Below are positions 7,465-14,628 of a DNA stretch of 19,934 nt, one piece after another. Both the position numbers and the translations under genes were made by a program. Source of the DNA: Bacteroidia bacterium (GTDB taxonomy: Bacteria; Bacteroidota; Bacteroidia; SpSt-205); assembly GCA_025060275.1 (NCBI GenBank), contig JANXCJ010000021.1:1-19934 (forward strand). Reading direction: 5' to 3'. The notes below the pieces were generated by a model. The model saw nothing but the letters and a program-made list of their open reading frames with translations. It made no database searches and was not told the origin of the DNA. Every line of letters starts with the position of its first letter. Positions within the stretch are counted from its first letter, which is position 1.

Positions 7465-8608
7465 ACATAGGAAGCCCTATTTCACTACGAAGCCTTATGC
7501 GGAATTCCCTCTCTAACTCACTTAGCTCCTCTGGCGTAGAGGGCTCGTGAAGCGTCTCAGGCTGCGCCAACGTCCAGGTTAGCCAGTCAAAAATGTCTAA
7601 GAATCCTATTTTTCCTTCTAAAAAGGCTTCCACTACTATTTCGTCCGCCGCATTTAGAAGAGCCGCTGCACTTCCGCCTTTTCTCAGAGCTTCCCGAGCA
7701 AACTGCACAGAGGGGAAAGTATTTTCATCTACCTCCTCAAAATGGAGATTACCTATGAGAGGAAGGTTACAATACCCCTCATCAAATGGAACTCGCTCAG
7801 GATAGCTCAACGCATACAAGATTGGAAGGCGCATATCAGGCTTGCTTAGCTGGGCCTTCATACAGTTATCCTGAAAAATGACCAAAGAGTGAAGGATGCA
7901 TTCCGGATGTATCCATACTTCTATTTGATGCTCAGGTACTCCAAAAAGCCAGTGGGCTTCAATCAGTTCCAATGCTTTATTCATAAGTGTCGCAGAGTCT
8001 ACGGTGATTCGGGCTCCCATCCTCCATACGGGATGTCGAAGTGCTTCTCGCGGTGTTATATGAAGAAGTTCTGACTTCTTTTTTCCTCTGAAAGGTCCTC
8101 CAGAGGCAGTTAAGATAAGCTGCTTGATAGTGTCTCTCCCCTCTCCTACCAAGCACTGAAAGAGCGCACTATGCTCACTATCTACAGGCAGAATGCGCTG
8201 CCTATAAGCTACAAGCCAAGGCCCACCAAAAACTAAACTTTCTTTGTTAGCCAGCGCAAGCATAGCCCTGGAATGATAGAGAGTATGCCAGCTCGCCCAA
8301 AAACCTGCCGACCCTACTATGCCATTCAGTACTATATCCCCCGGGGCTACTGCAAGATATTCATACATCTCCTGAGTTGATAGAAGAGGCAAAGCATAAT
8401 TCCATTCTTGCCGAAGACGCCGATAAGTAGGAAAGTGTGTAACAGCTATCCAGCGCGGTGAAAATTCTTCTATCCACTGCGGTAAAAGGCTGATCTGACG
8501 ATGAACTGAGAGCCCCTCTACCCTATATCTCTCAGGATAAGTGGCTATCAAAGAAAGAGCCTGCCGACCGATAGAACCACTCGCTCCTAATACGGTTACA
8601 TGCCGCAA
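7448..8608 (-). CDS. dxr: 1-deoxy-D-xylulose-5-phosphate reductoisomerase
   Basis: Converts DXP to 2-C-methyl-D-erythritol 4-phosphate with NADPH, the committed step of the MEP isoprenoid pathway, in the cytosol. Visible motifs: NADPH-binding GASGSIG (8-14), ANKES (120-124), metal ligands in VDSEHSA (D143, E145) and in MNKALELIEAHWLFG (E214), the LTASGGPF loop (166-173), and the substrate loop HPVWRMG (192-198). Length 386 is normal. The start is TTG at 8608: the protein begins MRHVTVLGASGSIG, matching the family N-terminus, and no in-frame ATG or GTG occurs nearby. That codon lies one base after the tRNA-Val 3' end, so any ribosome-binding region would be tRNA sequence. Overlaps obg by 17 bases. 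Confidence 0.97.
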   Translation of the reverse strand: MRHVTVLGASGSIGRQALSLIATYPERYRVEGLSVHRQISLLPQWIEEFSPRWIAVTHFPTYRRLRQEWNYALPLLSTQEMYEYLAVAPGDIVLNGIVGSAGFWASWHTLYHSRAMLALANKESLVFGGPWLVAYRQRILPVDSEHSALFQCLVGEGRDTIKQLILTASGGPFRGKKKSELLHITPREALRHPVWRMGARITVDSATLMNKALELIEAHWLFGVPEHQIEVWIHPECILHSLVIFQDNCMKAQLSKPDMRLPILYALSYPERVPFDEGYCNLPLIGNLHFEEVDENTFPSVQFAREALRKGGSAAALLNAADEIVVEAFLEGKIGFLDIFDWLTWTLAQPETLHEPSTPEELSELEREFRIRLRSEIGLPMYAGRE

Positions 8609-8609
8609 G

Positions 8610-8683
8610 TGGGGCGTAATGGATTCGAACCACTGACCTCCTGCGTGTGAAGCAGGCGCTCTAAACCCCTGAGCTAACGCCCC
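8610..8683 (-). tRNA. tRNA-Val (anticodon CAC)
   Basis: A complete 74-nt cloverleaf on the minus strand: acceptor GGGGCGT/ACGCCCC, discriminator A (8610), no encoded CCA. The D arm has GCTC/GAGC, the anticodon stem CCTGC/GCAGG encloses loop TTCACAC, giving anticodon CAC (reads GUG), and the T arm AGTGG/CCATT (one G-U pair) has loop TTCGAAT. Mature 3' end is followed by a single C and then the TTG start of dxr, so the two must share a transcript from the box at 8691-8698. Confidence 0.95.
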
Positions 8684-8690
8684 GCTAATA

Positions 8691-8698
8691 GCAAAAGT
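8691..8698 (-). promoter_or_regulatory. -7 promoter box for tRNA-Val-dxr-obg
   Basis: Minus strand TACTTTTG matches TAnnTTTG; its last G is 7 bases before the mature tRNA 5' end. A TTTG occurs upstream (around 8730) but 26 bases from the box, longer than usual. It is the only promoter candidate seen for dxr and obg. Confidence 0.6.
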
Positions 8699-8714
8699 AA
8701 GATATTTTGCCCTT

Positions 8715-9662
8715 TTATCTCACCGCAAATCCCCCTTCCACATACCCGTGAGATTGTCCTTCCAGCCAGCGCACCTTATAACGAACCGGCGGAGCAGAAC
8801 ACCATACATAGTCTATTCTTAGCCAAGGATAACGCCAAGTAGGTCCTTCACCCCACGATGCCACTTCAAATGCATCATAGAGCCGTGAGCGTAGCTGCCT
8901 ATATAGCGGATAATAGGGAGGAGCATTGAAGTCTCCACATACCCCCAAAAGATTGCTCTTGTGTAAATCAATCAGCCGAAGAAGCAGAAAAGCAAAGTAC
9001 CGTTGGGTATTCCACACTATCCGAAGCCACCTGAATGACCATCTCTCTCTACTTCCCAAGCGATACGAAGGGAAATGCACATTCAGAAGAACCACTTCAC
9101 TTCCCTTTTCCATTTGCAATCTAACCTCTTGTATACCATTAGTACTACCAGGGAGTAGATAATGCTGATAGCTTCGTAAGATAGGAAGGTCGGAAAGTAC
9201 TAACATTCCCATATGTGCCCCCGCATCTAAAAAAGCGTAATTTGCGTATCCTAAGCGCTTAGCAAATTTTTCTACCGTGTAGTCTCCCAGAAATACCTCC
9301 TGTAAGCACAAAATATGCGGATGCCACTTCCGCAGACTATCCGCTAATCGTTCTATCTGCTTACGATTGTAGTGAGCCCCGTCCATATTAAAGGAGGCTA
9401 TTCGTAGGCAGGAGGAGCTTTGGGGCAAAGTAGGCCAAAGTTGCCATACAACTCCTAAGCTCAACCCCCATCCTAAAAGCCCTCCTACCCAAAAAATCCG
9501 ATATTTTTTATCTTTCCATATACCCCATCCACATAGTAACAGACCCAAATAAGGCCATATCACTCCTATGCCAAGTGGAACACTCCACACCCACGGAGGC
9601 ACATACCACGATAGAAAAAGGAGAATCATAGTGATCACGGCTAGAAGCCGAGTAAATACCAC
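8715..9662 (-). CDS. Membrane-anchored endonuclease/exonuclease/phosphatase family protein
   Basis: 315 residues. Two to three hydrophobic helices fill residues 5-75, and then an EEP (DNase I-like) domain faces outward. Motifs in order: RIASFNMDG (87-95, with N92), LCLQEVF (118-124, E122 metal ligand), LLNVHFPS (192-199, H196), GDFNAPP (243-249, D244 and N246), RIDYVW (282-287, D284), and a terminal QSHGYV (303-308), where the family normally has S-D-H; the final His is kept but the Asp is replaced. Such N-terminally anchored EEP proteins are common in Bacteroidetes; the substrate (nucleic acid, phosphoinositide-like or other phosphodiester) is unknown. The start is GTG at 9662, only 3 bases after the rhomboid stop, so the pair is co-transcribed. 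It ends about 30 bases before the tRNA-Val gene. Confidence 0.88.
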   Translation of the reverse strand: MVFTRLLAVITMILLFLSWYVPPWVWSVPLGIGVIWPYLGLLLCGWGIWKDKKYRIFWVGGLLGWGLSLGVVWQLWPTLPQSSSCLRIASFNMDGAHYNRKQIERLADSLRKWHPHILCLQEVFLGDYTVEKFAKRLGYANYAFLDAGAHMGMLVLSDLPILRSYQHYLLPGSTNGIQEVRLQMEKGSEVVLLNVHFPSYRLGSRERWSFRWLRIVWNTQRYFAFLLLRLIDLHKSNLLGVCGDFNAPPYYPLYRQLRSRLYDAFEVASWGEGPTWRYPWLRIDYVWCSAPPVRYKVRWLEGQSHGYVEGGFAVR

Positions 9663-9665
9663 AAA

Positions 9666-10463
9666 TTACAGTCTTTCTGCCGCTTTTCTTAGAATATTCT
9701 TCTCTCTTCGTGTGAGGCTTTGGATGCCTTTTTGATTAATTTTGTCTAAAATTCTATCTACCTCTTCTGAGGTAACCTCTTCCCGATAGAAGGAGAAAGA
9801 AAAAACCTGAGCAAGATGTTCAGGTGTCCACCCTTTCTTGAAAAGATAGCCAATTAATACGCCCATACCCGCCCCAGAAAGGTGGGCTACAGCACTAGCC
9901 TCCCCTCCATTTAGCGTTAAGATGAGGTCCATAAGTATCCAGATGAGGGATAACCATCGCAGAGCTATCGGCCCCAGAAATAATAAATAGACCCTATAAT
10001 GAGGCAGTAGCGTCACTGTGGCGAAAAAGACCCCATTCACAGCCGCCGAGGCTCCCATAGCATACCCATTGTGAGGATAATGTGTCCAAGCATAAGAGAG
10101 ATAACCTATTGCCCCTGCTATACCGCCAAGCCCATAAGCCCAATATAACCGACGAGCAGGCTGAACAGTAGTAAATATGTGCCCCATCCAATATAGCCAA
10201 AGCATATTTAGAAGAATATGCCAGATACCCCGTAAGTCATGTATGAACATATGCGTCAGGACAGACCACGGCTGCTGGAGAAGAAGCATAGGCACGCTAG
10301 GTAAAGCTAAACGCCTATAATAGTGCTCAAAAAGGGGTAAGCTACCATTAAGGTAAAACCCCAACGCTACAAGCACAGAACTTACATAGAAAATCACATT
10401 TATACCAATCAACCAGCTCAATGGAGATACACCTGAAAAGAATTGCCTCCCCAAGGAGACCAT
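9666..10463 (-). CDS. Rhomboid family intramembrane serine protease
   Basis: 265 residues from ATG 10463. Six or so hydrophobic segments with the rhomboid signature: HMFIHD followed by WHILLNMLWLYWMG (81-94), the catalytic-serine motif MGASAAVNG (136-144, Ser139) and the catalytic-histidine helix AVAHLSGAGMGVLIG (191-205, His194). The extra-membrane tail (about 215-265) contains EEVDRILDKINQKGIQSLT..EKNIL, a C-terminal segment typical of Bacteroidetes rhomboids. Role: cleavage of membrane proteins inside the bilayer; substrates unknown. The frame extends to a TTG at 10475, but the -7 box TATTTTTG overlaps that TTG, so ATG 10463 is taken. It is followed after 3 bases by the EEP gene. Confidence 0.93.
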   Translation of the reverse strand: MVSLGRQFFSGVSPLSWLIGINVIFYVSSVLVALGFYLNGSLPLFEHYYRRLALPSVPMLLLQQPWSVLTHMFIHDLRGIWHILLNMLWLYWMGHIFTTVQPARRLYWAYGLGGIAGAIGYLSYAWTHYPHNGYAMGASAAVNGVFFATVTLLPHYRVYLLFLGPIALRWLSLIWILMDLILTLNGGEASAVAHLSGAGMGVLIGYLFKKGWTPEHLAQVFSFSFYREEVTSEEVDRILDKINQKGIQSLTRREKNILRKAAERL

Positions 10464-10472
10464 ATGCTTAGA

Positions 10473-10480
10473 CAAAAATA
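10473..10480 (-). promoter_or_regulatory. -7 promoter box for rhomboid-EEP operon
   Basis: Minus strand TATTTTTG, 9 bases before ATG 10463 and 14 bases after the end of the GH18 gene. It overlaps a possible TTG start at 10475, arguing against that start. Confidence 0.55.
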
Positions 10481-10494
10481 AGAACTTGCCTTAT

Positions 10495-13400
10495 TTATTC
10501 ATGGATAAAGGACACAGGTGGGTACGGCGGCAACCAAAGCCAGTACACTCCCTTTGAATAAGTACTTAGAGGGATAGACATTGTGGGTCCTTCTACTTGG
10601 AATTTCGCAAGAATCCTCCCACTGTTATCCAGGAGGATGATATCCGAAAAATTAGCTATGTTTTCTATATCAACTATTAGAAATTCTCCTGCCGGCGAGG
10701 GATAGAGGCGAAAAGACTTTCTAAAGGAGAAGGTTGAAGAAGTAATATCCACCAGTATTCCATCAGACCAGGTAGGATCACCCACTAGACCCGCTCCATT
10801 TTTAGCCCTCACACCGAAATAATAAGTCTGTCCATGAACAAGATTGAGAGGGGAGTGCGTATGAGAAAGAGCACTTCCCCCTGTAGGAGACCAGCCTACT
10901 ACATCCGTCAATCCTGGCGCCGTGCCAATTGCATATTCATATTCCATGACATCTGAGTTGGGATCAGCACTCGCATCCCAATTACCTGTCAGTTGAGTAC
11001 CATCTGAAGTAACTGTCTCATCCAGAGCCGTTCCATCACGCACCGCAGGAGGTGAAGAAGGGGGTGTCCAGTCTACATTTACATCCTCCTGAGAAATAGC
11101 AGAAAAAAGCTCAGCCCTGTCCATCACACGACTGAGAATCCGCCCACCTGCTTGCGAAGGCGCACTATTCTCAGCAGCTAATAAACCATTAGTACCCACA
11201 GAAATAAGAACAGAGTTGCCACTCCTATTTCTCCATACCTCCACTTTCTCCCATTCTACCTCCGCCTGATTCGTGCGTAGGCTAATATACCCCCCTGCCA
11301 TAAGTGGCGTATCATCTTTCCAGCTCACCACGAAATTTCCATTTATCCACACAGCAATATACCCACTATCATACAACACCTCCACGAGATAGTCATTATA
11401 AGGGGAAAGGGCATATGGTATCGTCCACCTCGTGTGAAGAATATTAGAGATAGTCTCGTATATTTGAACATCCTGCTGATCATACCTTAGCCATATGAGA
11501 TAAGAATTCCCTCTTTGAGACTGGGATATATCATCTGCCAAGATGTGGAAGCCCCAACGGCGATTACCTGTAGAGTTGAGAAGGCGCGCCTGCACCCGAT
11601 AAAGATGAATAGAACCCTGTAAAACAGCATGATGATAGCCCGTATTGGTGGAAGTAACATCTTGCTGCTGAAGCACACCACTGGATATTTGCCAGCTTCC
11701 TACCCCTGCAAGCCACGAGCCAGATGTAGCTGCAAATTCATCATACAAGAAGCCTGCAGAAGAAGAAGCCTCCCAAGTATTACCCGCACGGAAAAGGGGC
11801 AAGAAGAAATGCCGCTCTATCCCACTCAATGCATCATTATCAATGAAATCTTGTACATAATCGGCTGTTTTCCAGCCTGTAGTTACAACAGATGTGGAAG
11901 GGGGAGTAAGGTCTGCTTTCGTTTCAGCTATGGCTACATTAGACCACCAGTTAGCTCCATCTCTTATTTGTGAGAGTATTCGCACGGCTGGAGTTGAAGG
12001 GGTAGCGCTTTCATATCTTGCATGCCCTCCTACCCCTACTTCTACCCAGAAACTACTACTGCGGCTCCGATAGACTCTTATCTCGTCATACGCTACCTCC
12101 GCATTTCCTGTGCGCAGAGAGATATGACCTCCCGTAGTCAGAGGAGAAGGGTCTCTCCAGCTTGCTGACAGAACATCATTTATCCAGATTCGGATGAGAC
12201 CTGTGGTAGGATTATAGGTAGCCTTTATATCATACCATGTATTTGGCGCAAAGGGATAGTTCTGCTGATACTGCGGAGAAGGTAAGACATTTCCGGTAAT
12301 GCGATAAATCTCTATGCGCTGCTGGTCCAAGCGAAACCACAGCAAGTAAGAATCCCCTCGCTGCGTCTGTGTAGGATCGCTCACAAAGATGTGCAAGCCT
12401 CCCCGGCGATTACTACCAGTTCCCCCAATCTGCATTTTCCAGTGATAGAGCCATTCAGTATTAGCATCCTGTGCTACGGGAAAGAACAAATTCGTATTGT
12501 TGGCAGCTACATCCGTCTGGACAAGCACGCCCCCATTCACCTGCCAGTTCCCCACGAAAGCGGTCCAATCACTTGATATAGCTCCTCCCGAAAAATCTTC
12601 ATAAGCAAAGCCCTTCCCCCCATTCGCGCTCCATACAGTACCATCATAATCTGCTACACATACATATCTTTCAGCCACTTGATTATTATCCGCATCGTCA
12701 AATTCCACTAAGAAACTTCTGCCATACCAATCCCTCAGGGGACGGATAGTGGTGACAGGTGGGTCTGCATCCATGAGGCAGCTCCACGTGGCAAGCCATC
12801 CTTGCGCATTCGTAGCATTGTCAGATTTATAACGGAAAGTGAGGCTACCATTCGTACCTACCACGACTCCAGGCGAGTTTGTTCCTGTATAAGAACCTAT
12901 TAGAGGACTCGCAGTGGAAGGGCCATCATAAATAAAGAGTGTATCGTACCCATTTTCCAAGGAGAAAGAATGAAAAGTAACAGTAACCTGCACTGCACCC
13001 GTAGGACTCAAGGTCCATGTCCAGTCCTCTCTATTGAAATAGTTTCCATGGGTGCCTCCCATATCAAAGAGAGTGTCTTGACAGCGCACAGTGGCACAAC
13101 TTGTGAAATGGTCTCGCAAAGCTCCCCATAATTCTGGACGGCTCCCATCATAGCTTAGGGCCCACATGCCTACTCCCCCTATCCCTTGCTGGATCACAGT
13201 ACGATATATCCATGCCAGGCTTAGGGAGTCATGCCACCAGGTCTGATACCACTGCCCTCCAGACTGATAAATAAAATATCGGCTGCGAGAATGCGAATCC
13301 CAGTTCCATCCATAGGTGTTTGCTTCATTATACGCATTTTGGTAAGTGCGAGCCACCCCATTACCCGTAGTAGAGGAAGGATAAGTATTCGTAGTGGTAG

Positions 13401-14289
13401 GATAGCGAAACCCATAATAAGGCACGCCTAAAATCAGCTTATTTCGGTTAGCTCCGTTAGCTAAGTAGTCTATAAGCGTACGGCTATTACATCGGGAGCC
13501 CCAGAGCTGCCCCACATGAAGCAGCCCCGTAGGACCCGCCGTGGGGGCTGTACTCCAGTAGAAATCATACCCCATTATGAAAAGTTGATCACATAAGTTG
13601 GAGAGCGTTATTACATCATATGCATTATTCCAATCTACGGCAGGCAGTGCCACGGAGAGTTTAGCATTTGGGAGCCTTCGCTGAAGTGTATCATGAAGCT
13701 GCTGCATAAAGCTAACAAAATTCACTCTCTGCGCCGCTGGAAGCCCTTCAAAATCTATATTTATGCCATCCGCACTTCGCTGGGATACAAGGGAAACTAA
13801 ACTATCAATGCAACGCAAACGGGCAGAAGGATTCGTAAGAAAGTTGGTCAGATTCGTTCCCCCAAATAGCGTAGCGCAGAGCTGTACTTCTGTACCATTA
13901 TTGTGCGCTGTAGGGACCAAGGATGTAGTGCGCCAGGTATTGATTACGGTAGGATTAGCATAGTTTCCCGTGGAAGGGTCTACTTCGTAAGAGAAAAAAA
14001 TCACAGTAGAGAGAAGAGACCACTGGTAAGAATTAAATGCCGTGCCCGCCCAATAGGGATGATACCCCATCACTTGTTTATTCAAGGTACATACAGAACC
14101 CGTGCGAGCAGAGGGAAGATGAAGAGGTGCAGGGGATAAACCATTCACGCTATCCCACTGCGTCTCTGACAGATAAGCATAGGAGCGATGACTCTCTGCC
14201 TCTAACTCATGAATGGAAACAAATCCATGCTGGGCTACCCCACTGCTAAGTAGTAAGAGAAAGGACAAAACGGATTCCGCTCTTTTCAT
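10495..14289 (-). CDS. Secreted GH18 chitinase-like protein with CUB domain, duplicated sandwich unit and T9SS sorting domain
   Basis: 1264 residues. Signal peptide 1-19 (SGVA/Q20). A GH18 barrel spans about 72-395, with DGINIDFEG (174-182; Glu181 in the catalytic acid position, Asn177 in place of the third motif Asp), MGYDFYW (239-245) and GVGMWALSYD (372-381). A CUB-like domain follows (about 398-504). Then come two copies of a roughly 285-residue unit (505-791 and 792-1072), each a PPxT linker segment plus a laminin-G/concanavalin-like sandwich. A fibronectin III-like module occupies about 1076-1181, and a T9SS type A sorting domain 1190-1251 (FRLYPSPAGEF, LLDNSGRIL, YSKGVYWLW). Expected to be exported by Sec, moved across the outer membrane by the T9SS and anchored or released there. 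It could act on chitin, peptidoglycan-type or other GlcNAc glycans; the substrate is inferred only from the fold. Confidence 0.92.
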   Translation of the reverse strand: MKRAESVLSFLLLLSSGVAQHGFVSIHELEAESHRSYAYLSETQWDSVNGLSPAPLHLPSARTGSVCTLNKQVMGYHPYWAGTAFNSYQWSLLSTVIFFSYEVDPSTGNYANPTVINTWRTTSLVPTAHNNGTEVQLCATLFGGTNLTNFLTNPSARLRCIDSLVSLVSQRSADGINIDFEGLPAAQRVNFVSFMQQLHDTLQRRLPNAKLSVALPAVDWNNAYDVITLSNLCDQLFIMGYDFYWSTAPTAGPTGLLHVGQLWGSRCNSRTLIDYLANGANRNKLILGVPYYGFRYPTTTNTYPSSTTGNGVARTYQNAYNEANTYGWNWDSHSRSRYFIYQSGGQWYQTWWHDSLSLAWIYRTVIQQGIGGVGMWALSYDGSRPELWGALRDHFTSCATVRCQDTLFDMGGTHGNYFNREDWTWTLSPTGAVQVTVTFHSFSLENGYDTLFIYDGPSTASPLIGSYTGTNSPGVVVGTNGSLTFRYKSDNATNAQGWLATWSCLMDADPPVTTIRPLRDWYGRSFLVEFDDADNNQVAERYVCVADYDGTVWSANGGKGFAYEDFSGGAISSDWTAFVGNWQVNGGVLVQTDVAANNTNLFFPVAQDANTEWLYHWKMQIGGTGSNRRGGLHIFVSDPTQTQRGDSYLLWFRLDQQRIEIYRITGNVLPSPQYQQNYPFAPNTWYDIKATYNPTTGLIRIWINDVLSASWRDPSPLTTGGHISLRTGNAEVAYDEIRVYRSRSSSFWVEVGVGGHARYESATPSTPAVRILSQIRDGANWWSNVAIAETKADLTPPSTSVVTTGWKTADYVQDFIDNDALSGIERHFFLPLFRAGNTWEASSSAGFLYDEFAATSGSWLAGVGSWQISSGVLQQQDVTSTNTGYHHAVLQGSIHLYRVQARLLNSTGNRRWGFHILADDISQSQRGNSYLIWLRYDQQDVQIYETISNILHTRWTIPYALSPYNDYLVEVLYDSGYIAVWINGNFVVSWKDDTPLMAGGYISLRTNQAEVEWEKVEVWRNRSGNSVLISVGTNGLLAAENSAPSQAGGRILSRVMDRAELFSAISQEDVNVDWTPPSSPPAVRDGTALDETVTSDGTQLTGNWDASADPNSDVMEYEYAIGTAPGLTDVVGWSPTGGSALSHTHSPLNLVHGQTYYFGVRAKNGAGLVGDPTWSDGILVDITSSTFSFRKSFRLYPSPAGEFLIVDIENIANFSDIILLDNSGRILAKFQVEGPTMSIPLSTYSKGVYWLWLPPYPPVSFIHE
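11074..12777 (-). repeat. Two tandem protein-level repeat units within the GH18 protein
   Basis: Unit 1 (residues 505-791; 12777-11917) and unit 2 (792-1072; 11916-11074) share a common order of motifs: PPxT near the start, FxDxD.., ER, W.A....GF.Y..F, W....GVL.Q.DV...NT, RxGxHI..D..Q.QRG.SYL.W.R.DQQ..IY, ..IWIN......W.D..PL..GG.ISLRT..AEV, and a closing RILS.. segment. The nucleotide sequences have diverged, so this is an old duplication. Confidence 0.8.
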
Positions 14290-14294
14290 GTAAG

Positions 14295-14302
14295 CAAAAA
14301 TA
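14295..14302 (-). promoter_or_regulatory. -7 promoter box for the GH18 gene
   Basis: Minus strand TATTTTTG, 5 bases before ATG 14289, predicting a leaderless mRNA. It directly follows a small hairpin (14304-14321), so the T-run could also serve as the tail of a terminator for the upstream gatC operon. Confidence 0.55.
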
Positions 14303-14321
14303 GCCCTTTCATATGTAAGGG
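14298..14321 (-). terminator. Possible weak intrinsic terminator after gatC
   Basis: Minus strand CCCTT (14321-14317), an 8-base loop containing CATATG, then AAGGG (14308-14304), followed by CTATTTTT. The 5-bp stem is short. It sits 11 bases past the gatC stop and its T-run belongs to the GH18 promoter box. Confidence 0.3.
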
Positions 14322-14331
14322 AAAAGTAGAT

Positions 14332-14628
14332 TTACTCGCCCTTCACCCCAAACTTAGGTACCCGAATATAAATACCGTCTGACTTAGGCGCATTTTGGAA
14401 TATAAGGGGAGAAGGCTCTGGCGACCCAGGTACATCGGGGCGCAAAAATCCGGAGGGCTCCCCCACAAAAAGCAGCGGCTCTACATTCTCTAAAGGCAGC
14501 TCGTTGATTTTCTCTACAAAGTCCACTATTCGCTGGAGGTCTTTCAGCAGGTCGGCTTTCTCTGAGCCCTCTAACTGGAGCCGAGCCAGCTCACACAGGG
14601 TGTCCAATAGGTGTGAGTCTATTTTCAT
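14332..14628 (-). CDS. gatC: Asp-tRNA(Asn)/Glu-tRNA(Gln) amidotransferase subunit C
   Basis: 98 residues, the usual size for GatC. It carries the family pattern: LCELARLQL near the N-terminus (11-19), a long helix with IVDFVEKINELPLENVEPL (34-52), LRPDVPG (62-68), then NAPKSDGIYIRVPKF (79-93), the stretch that wraps around GatA. GatC stabilises the GatA-GatB complex that transamidates misacylated Glu-tRNA(Gln) and/or Asp-tRNA(Asn). gatA and gatB are not in the window. The ATG at 14628 lies 38 bases inside plsC, so it is the third gene of a nuoK-like-plsC-gatC operon. Confidence 0.95.
   Translation of the reverse strand: MKIDSHLLDTLCELARLQLEGSEKADLLKDLQRIVDFVEKINELPLENVEPLLFVGEPSGFLRPDVPGSPEPSPLIFQNAPKSDGIYIRVPKFGVKGE

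Noticed and set aside
8606..8608. ATG at 8601 as an alternative dxr start
   Set aside because: It is out of frame with the dxr product; the in-frame TTG gives the family N-terminus.
11629..11973. 114-codon open frame opposite the GH18 gene
   Set aside because: Cysteine-rich shadow of a clear coding sequence with no promoter box or family resemblance.
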